This document shows, piece after piece, positions 1-11,249 of a DNA stretch of 64,000 nucleotides. The notes under the pieces are model-generated. The model was given only the letters and a program-made list of their open reading frames with translations. It was not told where the DNA came from and made no database searches. Each line of letters opens with the position of its first letter. Position 1 is the stretch's first letter. The DNA is from Sceloporus undulatus. Taxonomy: Eukaryota > Chordata > Lepidosauria > Squamata > Phrynosomatidae. The position numbers and the translations under genes were made by a program. The stretch lies in NCBI RefSeq assembly GCF_019175285.1, contig NC_056528.1:46566587-46630586 (forward strand), given 5' to 3'.

Positions 1-175
1 TAGAGATGGGACCCAAGTCCAAAAACAACACTTATTGATATTTAATATGCGCTTTATACACATAGCCTGAAGGTACATTTTATGTAATGTTTTGAATACA
101 TTTTGTGCACGAAACAAAGTTTGTGCATGCATTGAACCATCCGAAAGCAAAGCTGTCACGATGTAGTTTATCACA
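1..175 (+). mobile_element. Tigger-type (TcMar) DNA transposon fragment, MER2-like
   Basis: The block beginning GATGGGACCCAAGTCC and including TATACACATAGCCTGAAGGT, GAAACAAAGTTTGTGC and TTGAACCATCCGAAAGC follows the mammalian MER2 consensus, as I remember it, almost word for word. It is truncated by the window edge and non-coding. Confidence 0.7.
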
Positions 176-199
176 TGGGAGGAATCCCTTGCAGAAACT

Positions 200-275
200 T
201 CTTCGATGGAACTCCTATTTCGCACTAATAAACTCTTCTAGCACATGGCCACATAGCCCGAAAAACCCACAAAAA
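200..275 (-). repeat. Interspersed repeat fragment (TTTGTGGGTTTTT family)
   Basis: Reads as the complement of TTTGTGGGTTTTTCGGGC followed by TATGTGGCCATG. Relatives occur at about 9661-9730, 40030-40125 and 54515-54650. I cannot assign a superfamily. Confidence 0.5.
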
Positions 276-299
276 ACTAAGTTCAAACACTCATTTGTT

Positions 300-480
300 G
301 CTGTGATTTGTTAGCTTTGACATAACGGCGAGCTGATGAATGAGAGACCTCCAAGAGCCACACTCATCAACAGCCAGGTCTTGCAAAATAAAGGCTGATG
401 TGGATTCTTTGATTGAATCAATCCTCTTATAGGGTCCTCTTCCTCTTTTCCTAATGTCTTCTCCTTTGCAAGACATTAGG
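300..480 (-). mobile_element. BovB (RTE) LINE 3' coding fragment
   Basis: The minus strand reads DIRKRGRGPYKRIDSIKEST and then GSWRSLIHQLAV, matching the C-terminal end of BovB ORF2 (GRQRMRWLDGI... AWRAAVHGVA). It is a 5'-truncated relic; BovB is the likely mobiliser of the SINEs here. Confidence 0.6.
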
Positions 481-659
481 AAAAGGCCAATGAGTCAAGT
501 TGTCTCATGATAGGTCCAAAGTACCAAAGGTTTGTCATCTTGCTATGAGAGTTCAGGCCTGATCTGCTCTAGGACCCATTGGCCTAGTTAAAACATACAT
601 TAAAAATATCTCTATAATAACATTTAAAATATTTGGATCTGATTACACCCCTCTTGCAA

Positions 660-930
660 TTTGCACAACAGTCTATCTGCAGCCCTTTTCTACTTCTTGC
701 TTCCGCAAAATAGCTGCTTTCACTGCAAACAAGGCAACCCTAAGAGTTATAAAAGTCTCTACTCCTTGCAATAGCAGAGACAGCATGCTTTCATCATCCC
801 TTTCCCTTAAATTTCTGAGGATGGGAGCTAGATATTCCTCTCTAATACCATTATATAGTTGACAATGCAGCAAATAATGTGCAAGATCTAGGTGCCCCAC
901 ATATACAGAGTCTATCAAGTTTTAATATAG
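660..930 (-). mobile_element. LINE ORF2 C-terminal fragment (zinc-binding region), family uncertain
   Basis: The minus strand is open for 81 codons and reads LDLAHYLLHCQLYNGIREEY and then APILRNLRERD, resembling the H-x-L-x-C region after the reverse transcriptase in several LINE groups. The flanks are AT-rich and unassigned. It could be CR1-group or another clade. Confidence 0.4.
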
Positions 931-1394
931 CATACCACCTTAGTATTTAATACCCATATATCATTATTCACTTCCAACTTTTATACCTTATGTGCAAATA
1001 CATATCTAAAAATATGCTTTTTACTTTAAATCTCCCTGGGGCGAATCATTTCTTAATTACAGTTGTTATTTTAATCTCTTTTAATGAACTGAATTAGTTT
1101 GCGCGGAAAAGAGCCACCGTATCACCTGACTTTTCTTTCCAGAATCTTAACATATTGCACTAATCTTTCTTCATATTGCCATATTGATTTTTTTTTTAAT
1201 TAACGCAGTCGATCCGTCCAAACATTTCAGTAGCCAATTGTCAACCCAGCACCACATTTTAAATACATTGGTGAAAGCATCCTTTCCTAGCTTTTGGGTT
1301 TGTTGGCCATTTTTTGCAATCTTGACAACACTCTGAAGTTGCTTGGCCACATGTTATTTTTAAACTTGGGTTTTAAACATATATTGTATTTTAT
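931..1394. other. AT-rich sequence, nothing recognised
   Basis: No coding potential or clear repeat ends are seen. It may be degraded LINE sequence between two LINE-like pieces. Confidence 0.4.
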
Positions 1395-1490
1395 TGTTAT
1401 TTTCATCTGATGTAAACCGCCTCAATCTGTAGGGAGAAGCAGGCTATAAATAAAATGTATTATTATTATTATTATTATTATTATTACTGT
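1395..1490 (+). mobile_element. CR1/L2-type LINE 3' tail with ATT microsatellite
   Basis: GTAAACCGCCTCAATCTGTA, then AGGCTATAAATAAAATG and (ATT)n: the usual 3' end of L2/CR1-group elements, which terminates in a short tandem repeat. Confidence 0.6.
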
Positions 1491-1527
1491 ATTATTATTT
1501 ATGGGTGTAATGTGGAAGGGAACAAAT

Positions 1528-1613
1528 CTTGCCAAGAAAAACTCATGCTAAAACCTATATTCTATTTTAAGGTCTCCATAAGTCAGAAATGACTTGAAGG
1601 CACATGACAGCAA
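1528..1613 (+). mobile_element. tRNA/BovB-tailed SINE, 3' fragment
   Basis: It ends GGTCTCCATAAGTCAGAAAT then GACTTGAAGGCACATGACAG, the BovB-like tail shared by the other SINE copies in the window. It runs into the N gap. Confidence 0.6.
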
Positions 1614-1623
1614 NNNNNNNNNN
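1614..1623. other. Assembly gap (10 N)
   Basis: Ten N immediately before (AAT)n; the true gap length is unknown. Confidence 0.98.

Positions 1624-1672
<49 letters not shown>
1624..1672. repeat. (AAT)n microsatellite
   Basis: About 16 AAT units following the gap. Confidence 0.95.
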
Positions 1673-1675
<3 letters not shown>

Positions 1676-2264
1676 CTCCTTCTTGGTACCTAACAGGGAA
1701 AGCTGCCACAGTGGGTTCTTTCCAGCCACATTGGCATTCTGAATGCCAGCTGCGGGCGATGCCAATCCCACAACCTGATTGCCATGTAATCGGACCTGTT
1801 ATGAAAATGAATAAACATCTCTTTGTGCCGCAGGAAGAAAAAATCGACTCAGCTATCTTATCAGGATTTAATAACACTTAATCTATCTTTTTTCATTCCC
1901 TGATACGAATTCACCGCTTGTATACATGCGCTGCTATATATAAAACTGGAAGCATTTTTAGCAGCGTGCTACGAAAAGAAGAAGGAAAAAGAAGCTTTCC
2001 AGGGGAGGAAAAAACCAATCGAGAGAACACAGCTCAGGAGGTTTTGCACACAATGACAGCTGTTGCAGGAAATTCTCTGCGTAATACAAACAAGAACTGA
2101 ACAACAAAACTGTTTTACTTGAAATGTACTACTGCAAAGCATACCCCAAGAGGGGTTTCTATACATTTTGCTGCTTTATTTGTTCTTCTCTGGTTTTGCT
2201 TCCCTCCATGGAAGCTTTGGAACACTTTGCTTCTTACTTCCATGATTATCGTAACCATCAATTG

Positions 2265-2465
2265 ACATGGAGAGGGTGCTTGGCAAGGAAGGGCCCACTC
2301 ACACTACATCATCATTATTTGTTCAGAGGAGGTTTGCCATTGGCCGCTCCTAAGGCTGAGAGCCTGTGACTTTTCCAAGTGGGTTTCATAGCTGAGCAGG
2401 AATCGAACCCTGGTCTCCAGAGTTGTAGTCCAACACGCAAATCACTGCATCACACTGTGCGCTTA
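2265..2465 (-). mobile_element. tRNA/BovB-tailed SINE, degraded
   Basis: The core GTTCAGAGGAGGTTTGCCAT and the B-box complement GGAATCGAACCCTGGTCTCC are clear. The tail half is diverged. Confidence 0.65.
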
Positions 2466-2497
2466 TAGTGCTACATAATGCTATAGTGCTCATAGTG

Positions 2498-2630
2498 CTA
2501 TAGTCCACTTTAACAGCTGTTGCAACAAAGCATGAAATCCTGGGATTTGCAGTTTAGGGAATGCCATTTCAAATTCTCAGCCGGAGTGTTCTAGTGCCTC
2601 CCCCCCAAACTACAAATCCCAGGAACCCAA
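2498..2630. mobile_element. Palindromic MITE fragment (CTTTAACTGC / CAAATCCCAGG family)
   Basis: CACTTTAACAGC, CCTGGGATTTGCAGTTT and AACTACAAATCCCAGGA are arms of the same family as the elements at 7815, 19441, 25830 and 56130. It is a degraded copy. Confidence 0.5.
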
Positions 2631-3009
2631 ATTGTGGAGCATGGATATTGGAGCATGATAATAACTATTCTGTTCTCATCTTCATTGGTCACTTGTTTAG
2701 CAATTACCATCCAATGCTTTCCACTGCGCATTAGTTTGTTGGTTTTAGTGATGGCACGCAATGGATTGGTGTGCTTCTGCTCTCTCTTTCCTACAACTCC
2801 AGAAAAAATATTGACGGAATGTCAATTGTTTGGATCTAATGGATTCTTACCTGCTGTTCCCCAAGCATCACCTTTTTGTTGTTGCCATCAAAGAACGGAA
2901 CAACAACAGCAGAACATGTTCCCTTGTCCCAACAAGGACAAAGAAGAGATTAGTCTTATCCTATACATCCCTTACATTGCACTCTATGGATGGCACACCC
3001 TCCAAAATT

Positions 3010-3340
3010 TCAAAGGACACATGTGGTTGAACAACACCAGAGTGTGATCAATATGGCAAAAGTTATTAATGAAGAATGCAAAATCCAGGAGATGCTGCAG
3101 CAGTTTGCTTTTTTTACTGAGGTTACTGGGAAGGGCAAGATTCGGTCCTTTTGGCTCCTCTCTTACCTATTGAGTGAGTTGAGTGCAAATTATTTTTGTA
3201 CTTTGTACTCTGTTGGCAGCAACTGAAGAAAATGGAAGAGAGGGAAACTGGGACATTTCAAAAGCAATTGAAAAAGGTGGGATGACAGAGGATCAATACA
3301 GACTGTCCCTGTTGGATTGGGACAGTTGGGAGATATGGGA
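3010..3340. repeat. Long interspersed repeat, copy A
   Basis: It shares an extended stretch with 5735-6180: a GTGATCAA...GGCAAAAG start, a GCTGCAGCAGTTTGCTTTT core, ACTGGGAAGGGCAAG, then GCAGCAACTGAA and GGGACAGTTGGGAG. Family unknown. Confidence 0.6.
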
Positions 3341-4045
3341 TGAATAGGCTTGCAGCATTGTGGAATTTGGAAAACTTCAACTGGAAACTGTGTGCGCTCT
3401 CCAACTGCCAGCCATTTATGGATCATGTCAGGATGGAAAGCCTTCAAGAGGTTTGGATGACAACTTCCATCCTCTATTTCCATTGGCCAAGCTGGATGGG
3501 CGTGATGCTGAGGACGTTAGGGCAAACTGTCTGGAAGGCAAAGGTTACACATCCGTGGACTATACAACAAGTTGCAGGAAGAAGAAGAAGAAGAAAAATG
3601 ATGCAAAGGAAGAGCCTGTGACTCAATAAACATCACATGATCCAAAGGCATGTTTTGACCCGTAGGGAAGGGCTGTAGATCAGACCTTTTTATGAAAAGC
3701 AATCCCCAAGACAATTTGTTCTAAGGTTTTCTTATTTTATTCATTATGTAAAACATCTCGCACACAAAAAAAACCCCACTTGCAACATGTACGCTTAAAG
3801 CTGAAAAGGCTTCCATATATGCGACTATAAGGGAAACTTAGAGGCTTTTGAGCAAAGGGGCGAGGGACAAGAGAGGCAGTCATACTGACAAACCAGATCT
3901 TCAAATGACAAAAATGGCTTTCTGAAACAAACTCTGTGCTGGGGCCACGGCACATGTGCCCACAGAGAGGGCTCTGAGTGCCACCTCTGGCACGTGTGCC
4001 ATAGTTTCGCCATCACTGGTCTAGTTCCTCAGATGCATTTGACAT
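3341..4045. other. Upstream DNA, nothing recognised
   Basis: Short overlapping open frames occur but show no homology. There is a GAAGAAGAAG run near 3580-3597. Confidence 0.4.
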
Positions 4046-4059
4046 ACTGTAATTTCTTT

Positions 4060-4165
4060 AGTATATGAAAGCTCATGCTGCCATTTTTTTTTTCAGTTAG
4101 TCTCAAAGGTGCTACAAGACCTCTCTACCACTGATTCTACAGACTAACACTGCTACATCTTTGAA
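4060..4165 (+). repeat. Interspersed repeat (GTTAGTCTCAAAGGTGCTAC family)
   Basis: GAAAGCTCATGCTGCC, AGTTAGTCTCAAAGGTGC and CAGACTAACACTGCTAC recur at about 9168-9376, 17385-17447 and 49552-49775. Complementary ends (TTAGTCTG / CAGACTAA) suggest a DNA transposon. Confidence 0.55.
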
Positions 4166-4204
4166 TAATAATATTACAATATATTATTATTATTATTATT
4201 ACTA

Positions 4205-5734
4205 GCCAAATAGAATGGAACAGCTGAGGACAAGGCGTTGTTAAACTAACAGTTATGTGTCCAAACGGATGCCCAGTCCAAGGTGTTGTGGGCAGAATCC
4301 CACAGAGATGGGGTTCCTTTGAGCTCCAAAAATCCTAATTTCTATCTTTTGAGATTCATTTCTCAAATCCTTCACACCTTGAAGCAATCTCACTGAGCGC
4401 CTTAGAATATATGGAGTTCAGAAGCAACCAATCTGAAGCTCTCCGTCTCCAAAACTAAAAGTCCTTTGAACTCCAAGTCCCAACTTAAACACTGCTGTGC
4501 TGTATTTATACATAAAAAACCATTTGCAACATCTACACTTAAAGGAGGTTAGATATTATAAATACGTTCCAGAGCAATAAAACAGATGCTGCGTAGAATG
4601 ATCCATCTTCCAGATGCTGAACAGGTTCCCTTCTTCATATGTAGTAGTCATAAATTTAAGAATACAATTCACCTGCTGCTTGTCTCTTCTGTAACATTTC
4701 TTGGAAGGCTTTATTTTGTCTCATGTCATCGTAGATTATGTAAAGGTCCACAAAGGAGGACATTGTATATTGAATTCTTTGGAAGTTGACAGATAACTTC
4801 AGACGTTCCAGGAAGGTGAGCCTTTACTGGAGGCGGGGAATGCTTTCGTAATGGAGAGAGAGACTGGGATAGAGCAAAAAATAGGTCCTGAAAACTATCG
4901 TGAAACAGGTATGGCCAATGGTAGCCCTTGGTTTAATGTTATAAGCCCCCTTCAAATGATCATTTGAGAGTTGATAAGAATGACTTATCATCCCCCCCCC
5001 CAAGAAAAAGGGAAGACTAGATGCTAATGCTTTCAAGGGAATGTGGAAGAGACCTCCAATGTACTCTTTGGATGCATCTACATGTAGAAATAATGCCATT
5101 TGAGACCAATTTAACTGCCATCCTGGGATTCTGTCTGTCATACCAGTCTGACATCATTTCTTATAAGGTTTCTCCATGATAGCGCCCTGGAGTGGCGCGG
5201 TGACATCTCTTGTGTGCTGTGATGCCTGGATGCAGTGCACAAGGCACATCATCGACATGCGTGCTGTCTGAATGAGCACGCACCCAAAATGGCACCCGGA
5301 GAGCGCTTAGTGTGCAGATGATTCGCTCTCTTGAGCCCTAATTTTGGCCCCAGGCTGCCGCAAAGCAGTGGTCGGTACTGGGCCTGTGTATATGGAGTCC
5401 AGTAACTGCTATAGCGAGGATGGAGCCAAACGCTGTGCCCAGTAGTACTCCAAACAAAGGTGCACATTCAAAAGCCAGCATTTGCTGAGTGCCTTGTACA
5501 AGTCAGCAAATACATGCACAAGCCGCTTGTCATATTAACCAAGAGATCTGTGAGTGGCTTCTTTTTCGTTCCCTTTCCTGAGGGTCCTCTGCAATCAATT
5601 TCTTAAAGTGCTTGTAGCTTATCAACATAATATGACTATGCCGTTCCAAACGAACGATGACTGATTCCTGAATAGGAAAACAATTTTTTTTGTACCTTCA
5701 TGGTTAGCAATGTGCCGTCCAGTGTTTCACAAAT
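4205..5734. other. Upstream DNA, nothing recognised
   Basis: No supported gene. A C-run lies near 4991-5001. Open frames on either strand are short and composition-driven. Confidence 0.4.
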
Positions 5735-6180
5735 GAAAACTGGAACATGGACAACATCAGACTGTGATCAAGAAGGCAAAAGATATTAATGAGGGAAAAC
5801 ACATGAGCTAGGAGAGGCTGCAGCAGTTTGCTTTTGAATGAGCCTACTGGGAAGGGCAAGGTTCAGCCCTCTGCTTCTCTCCCTTCTTCTGAGTTAGCTG
5901 AGTGCAAATCTTAAGCTCATTTGTTGTTGCTGTTGTATAACTTCATGTCATTTCCACCTTACGATGATCCTAAGGCAACCCTATCATTGGGGTTTTCTTG
6001 GCCAGATTTGTTGAGAGGTTTGCCGTTGCTTTTCCCTGCTTGCAGCAACTGAAATATGCTGTGGACAAACCAGGAAAGAGGATAGAGAAAAATTGAGACA
6101 TTTTAAAAGCAACTGAAAATGCCAAGTAGCAGAAGATTAACTGGGAATGCCCATGCCAAACCGGAACCGTTGGAGGGCAT
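5735..6180. repeat. Long interspersed repeat, copy B, split by a SINE
   Basis: Homologous to copy A at 3010-3340 on both sides of a SINE insertion at about 5922-6045, so the repeat is older than the SINE. Confidence 0.6.
5922..6045 (-). mobile_element. BovB-tailed SINE fragment nested in repeat copy B
   Basis: A (GTT)n start, then ATGATCCTAAGGCAACCCTA, GGGGTTTTCTTGGCCAGATT and GTTTGCCGTTGC. The tRNA half is absent. Confidence 0.65.
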
Positions 6181-7560
6181 ATAACAGCCGTGTTGTGGCT
6201 TAAGTTGTGTGAGATACACATTTGCCATAATAAAACCATCGGATCGCCTCCATATCAGAATCCTTGAACACACATGAGACATTTCCTTTTCCAAACGTAT
6301 CTGGAAGTGTAATGGAAAGAAGGTGTATGTTTTATTTTCCAAATGGCACTGGACGTGTCGCTGTTTTATCCGGCCATGCCCTTTCCTATTGGCAGGTTCC
6401 TTCTTCTTTGTTTACTTACAAGTAAATGCCATTCAGAAAACAATTAATTAAATAAAAATATTAGTTGAAAATGGACAACTTGTCAGTCTGGCTTCTTTTA
6501 TTTCCTGCTGATCCAGGCCACAGTGTGAATGATGAATAGCCTTTTCATTGCTCCTTGACAATTTACCTTGAATTTGCCCTATGTCAGTTCCTCTTCCTTC
6601 AAGGGGTGGGAGCCTTTTGTCGTGTTATTGTTTGTTCCTTTATAGAGAAATAGCTATTTTGCTTTAAAATGAGGAAATCTGAAATGAAATTCGTAATGAA
6701 AGCCTTCCCACTCCCATGGAAAAAGGAATTGATGGAGGCAAAGTGCTGTTCAAAAAGAAACAAATAGAAGAAATAAACATGAGCTGGTTTGAATTCAGAG
6801 CCAAGTGCTTTGTCGAAACAGGATTAACTTGTGCTGTTTATTGCCAAAGCATCGCCACAAATCAGATCTAGGGATTGGGAAAAGAATCTCAGGTCAACAC
6901 AGAAAAATTCTGACCACATTTAGCAGACCAAACACTGGATGGGGTTTCTAAATACTTTCAGAAGGATGTTCGCTAGAGATAGGGATGGAGCTGCGCAGGA
7001 ACAATGCTCCCTCCGAAAGAAGTGGCATTGGGCAAAATGAGGGCATTGCCCTCTAAAGAAGAATCCTGCCATTCCATTACATTTTCCTTCTGTCCCCAAA
7101 TTTCATGCACTGAAATTAATTCCCACCTGGAACTCTTAGGCCTGATTCCCACTACCTTTTAAACCAGATCGCAAATCGGTTTGAGCCGGTTCACATGACC
7201 CTGGTTTCCACTTGAACCAAATTGCTGAAGTGATTCCAAGAGGGTGGCCATGCGCTAGACCCATTAAACCTGCATCTCTTTGATGCTGATTTTTCGGATA
7301 AATCAATTCCGCGCAAGTGTGAACCAGATGTGGATCAGAATCGATTTAAATTTGCCCTTTGACGTGGGTCCATTTTGGATTGATCCATTTGTGAATGTGA
7401 ACCACAAGTGGGTTATTTTACAGGGAAAAAAATGCGATCGGGGCAAATGTAGTGAGAACCACGCTCTGCTGTCAAATTGATCCACTGATTCAGAAGGCAA
7501 ACCAATTTATTTGTAAGTGGGAATGAAGCCATATACTTCCAATGTTTGCATTCTCTTGGT
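6181..7560. other. Upstream DNA, nothing recognised
   Basis: No gene, RNA or repeat that I can name. Around 7140-7530, phrases such as AAACCAGATCGCAAATCGGT and TTGATCCACTGATTCAGAAG look like the ends of a DNA-element derivative, but I could not define termini. Confidence 0.35.
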
Positions 7561-7562
7561 AA

Positions 7563-7790
7563 CACTGTTGTTGTGTACCTTCAAGTCATTTCCGATCTAT
7601 ATTGACCCTAAGGCAATGCTATCATGGGGCTTTCTTGGCTAGATTTGATCAGAGATTTGCCATTGCCTTCCTCTTAGGCTGAGAGCATGCATTTCATAGC
7701 CAAGTGGGTTTCATAGTCAAGCTGGGAATTGAACCCTGGTCTACCAAGCCATAGTCCAAGGCTCAAACCACTACGCCACACTGCCTGCCC
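7563..7790 (-). mobile_element. tRNA/BovB-tailed SINE, near full length
   Basis: In minus orientation it carries the GTTGTTGTG tail, CTTCAAGTCATTTCCGA, GCTAGATTTGATCAGAGAT, the B-box complement GGAATTGAACCCTGG and the A-box region CAAACCACTACGCCACAC. Confidence 0.85.
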
Positions 7791-7814
7791 CTTTTCTTTG
7801 AAGCTTAAGACTGC

Positions 7815-8140
7815 TACCCACTGCAGAATGAATCCAGCTTGACACCACTTTAACTGCAATGGCTTCCATCCTATGGAATCGTGGGATTTGTAGTTTGTTG
7901 TGGCACCAGAGCTCTCTTCCAGGGAAGTCTAATATATTATTATTATTATTATTATTAACTTTTATTTATGAAGCGCTGTAAATTTACACAGCGCTGTACA
8001 TACAATCTTTTTAGTTAGACGGTAATATATCTCACCAAACTACAAATTGCAAACTACAAATTGCAGAATTCCACAGTGTTGAACCATGGCAGTCAAAGTG
8101 GGGTCCATCTGCATTAATGCTGCAGCGCAGTTGCGGCCTA
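7815..8140. mobile_element. Palindromic MITE interrupted by a LINE tail
   Basis: The arms CACTGCAGAATGAATCCAGC ... ACCACTTTAACTGC and GGCAGTCAAAGTGG ... GCTGCAGCGCAG flank an insertion at about 7932-8022 of (ATT)n plus ACACAGCGCTGTACATACAA, a LINE 3' tail seen again at 25612. Confidence 0.65.
7932..8022 (-). mobile_element. LINE 3' tail inserted in the MITE
   Basis: (ATT)n, then TTTATTTATGAAGCGCTGTA and TTTACACAGCGCTGTACATA. The same sequence occurs at 25612-25760. Confidence 0.6.
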
Positions 8141-9165
8141 ATCTGCATTTCCAAACGCTTGACGTTTCACTGGCTTTCAATGGGGAGGTGAGAATTCTTA
8201 TCCAATGCTGTCGGATTGTTCTCCTATAGCTATACTCCTGCCCAGAGCTATGGATTAGAAGTTCCTATGCAGGTTTTACATCTTGTAATTGATTTTTTTC
8301 CCTTCCTTTTGGTACTGTGCTTTGTTTGTAGTCATTCTCATTTAACCAGCAACCCTCCAGGAGTTTAGGAACACACTTGAGAAGCACTAGAAAATGAATC
8401 CAGTGTGAAGGCATTCGACGCACCAATAACACCTTTTGCACAATTCAATTTTCTCAGTCAGAGAGAGGCAGAGAGAAGCTACATTTGAAAGAAGAACCAG
8501 AATCTGGCCTTCACACCCCCCCCCCCAAAATTGCCTTGAAAATGAGATGTTTTAAATACAGATCTCTGTCCTCTGCGATTAGAAGCCGGCGGAGTTATGA
8601 GATTCCTGAGGCTGGCATTGTAGATTCCAGGAATTTTCTCCAAGGTGAAATGATTAACCAGCCTTTTGTTCCTGTTCAACAAACACATCCTGTATGTCTG
8701 CCTCCTTTCATCCAGCGACCTGGACTTCCTTGTTGTCTCGAAATATTTGAGACGCAGATTCCTGATCTAACTTTGCAGCTGTGCAAAGACAGTAGTAGGA
8801 CATGGAAAGCAACCAAGGGGCCGAAAGCATCTACACAAAAAAGAGGGACTCTGAGCAACTTTGAGTGCGTTTATCGCTTCTCTCGATCTCTTTTAAGGAC
8901 TTTTCTGGAACCGCAAGCTTCTCGTCGATCTAATCTAGGAGTGCGCGACTTTTCAACCTCAAGGCAATGGTACAGAGAGTTCCTAAGCAAACTCCCACAC
9001 CAGCATTACCAGGTCTAGATTTACTTGGCTTCGGCAAAAATCGCTGCATTGTGTGCTTTCAGACTCTTAAATGCTTTTTTGATAAGGCTATTTTCTAACT
9101 TCATGCATACTTAAGTTAACAAAGCCTTTGAACCTGAAGCTCTTTTTCACAGTATGGAGAGAGAT
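8141..9165. other. Upstream DNA with one orphan open frame
   Basis: A 177-codon frame (8485-9018, plus) is the longest unassigned ORF in the upstream region. It has no motif I recognise and no splice support, so I do not call it a gene. Confidence 0.4.
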
Positions 9166-9376
9166 CTCGTAGTTAGAAACTAACTAAAGAAAGAAGTTGG
9201 TGGTTTCGCTGACTTAAGTCTACTTCCTCAGATGCATTTGGTGCATTTGAGGAAGTAGACTTAAGTTTACGAAAGCTCATGCTGCCAACTTCTTTCTTAA
9301 GCTAGTCTCAAAGGTGTTACCAGATCTCTCTCCATACTGACTCTACAGACTAACACAGCTATATCTTGGAGTTTTA
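9166..9376 (+). repeat. Interspersed repeat with internal hairpin (GTTAGTCTC family)
   Basis: Contains an inverted repeat at about 9218-9265 (CTTAAGTCTACTTCCTCAG against its complement, one mismatch in 24) and the family core TCATGCTGCCAACTTCTTTC, AGTCTCAAAGGTGTTACC and CAGACTAACACAGCTA. Confidence 0.6.
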
Positions 9377-9660
9377 CTCCCTTTTACAGAGATTTTTAAT
9401 ACCCTCTTTTCCTCCTCATCCTCTGTCCAGCTGAAATTTTTTAAGAAGCACTAGCAGAGGTCAAATGGGGAAGCAGTGCTGGAGGAACACAGGTATTTGG
9501 TATTGCAGTCCAGCAGCCTTCAATAAAGAATGGAGTAAACACAGCTTAAGCAGGAAAGGAACAGGATTGTACAGTACTCCAGACAATGCTATTATAACCG
9601 TTTGCGGCCGTCTGCAACAAGAAAAGTAAACATCAGCTGCCTCCAGAATCTATAGAGGCC

Positions 9661-9730
9661 ATGTTCTAGAAGAGTTTATTCCTGGCGTTTTGCCAGCGTA
9701 TTCACAGCCCAAGAAACCCACAGAAAACTA
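9661..9730 (+). repeat. Interspersed repeat fragment (TTTGTGGG family)
   Basis: TTCTAGAAGAGTTTATTCCT, then TTTTGCCAGCGTATTCACAG, as in the copy at 54515. Confidence 0.45.
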
Positions 9731-9872
9731 TGAGGAGGCTTGCCATTGCCATCCTCTGAGGCTGGGATAATGTGACTTGCCCAGTGAGGTTCATGGCCAA
9801 GCTGGGATTCGAACCATGGTCTCCAGAGTCATGGTCCAAAATTCAAACCACTACGCCACACTGACTTGCTAC
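9731..9872 (-). mobile_element. tRNA-derived SINE, 5' two-thirds
   Basis: GAGGCTTGCCATTGCCATCC, AAGCTGGGATTCGAACCATG and CAAACCACTACGCCACAC: tRNA head and core on the minus strand. Confidence 0.75.
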
Positions 9873-10215
9873 TTAGAGTAAATGTTTGCTGGGACATGCT
9901 CAACCGCTCTTCTGTTTTGTGATGCAGGAACCGATCCTTATTGTTTCCACGTTATTTCTGCATCTGATGTCATGTTTAATACCCAGGAATACACCGACTT
10001 TGCTAACGGAGGTGCGCCTGTAATGCGTTACTGTATTAGAGGAAAAGGAAATAGATGTTACAGTTAATGCCATGTAGCTGTTGGACTATGACAGCTGCAT
10101 AGAGGTAGACATCAATACAGCAATGCATCCAAGGAGCAGCTAGGAAAACCTGATTCAAATCCTTACATAGCCATAAAATCACACATTGTACCAACAGTTA
10201 AAACCAACACAACCC

Positions 10216-10450
10216 TTTTATGTGTGCCTCTGAGTTGGTTCTCGACTTACGGCGGCCCTAAGGCAATCTCATCACAGGGTTTTCTGGGCAAGATTTGTTC
10301 AGAGGAGGTTGCCTTTTCCTTTTTCTGAGGCTGAGAGAGTGTGACATGCCCAAGGTCACCCACTGGACTTACATGGCAGAGCAGAGATTCGAATCCGGGT
10401 CTCCAGAGCTGTAGTCCAACGCTCAAACCACTGCACCATCCTCCATACTG
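10216..10450 (-). mobile_element. tRNA/BovB-tailed SINE, near full length
   Basis: Tail GTGTGCCTCTGAGTTGG, TACGGCGGCCCTAAGGCAAT, core CAGAGGAGGTTGCC, GATTCGAATCCGGGTCTCCA and CAAACCACTGCACCATCC. Confidence 0.8.
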
Positions 10451-10565
10451 GGAAATATAGGGACAGTGAATTAATCTTCCCATTCATTTCTAAATATCAA
10501 ATATTGTGCTTATTGACAAACAATAAATACACTACAGAATCTGCATTTATACCCTGGATCCAGAA

Positions 10566-11049
10566 TGCCAGAGTAAGCAGCAATAGCAGTTAAAGTGGAA
10601 TAATGGGGCTCTAAGAGTATATTTTGCTATATTACAATATATATAATTATATAAATATATATATCAGGATAATATATAAGCAACCATAGGAGTTAGAGTG
10701 GAATAATGGTGCTATAAGAGTATATTTTGCTATATGAAATATATTATAATAGTTTTCTCTCTCTTTCTATATATATATATACAGTATATATATATATGGA
10801 ATATAATAATTATATCTATATCTATATATCTATATAGATATATATATTGATATAAACAACCATAGCAGTTAAAGTGGAATAATGTTGCTATAAGAGTATG
10901 CTTTGCTATATGATATATATATATATATATATATATATACAGTATTTGGAATATAATAATATATATAGACATATATATCGATGTAATATATAAGCAACTG
11001 TACCAGTTAAAATGGAATAATGGTGCTATGAGTATATTTTGCTATATAC

Positions 11050-11090
<41 letters not shown>

Positions 11091-11091
11091 G

Positions 11092-11135
<44 letters not shown>

Positions 11136-11210
11136 CAACCATAGGAGTAAAAGTGGAATAATGGTGCTATAAGAATAAGAGTATACTTTGCCATATGATA
11201 TACATTTTTA

Positions 11211-11249
<39 letters not shown>

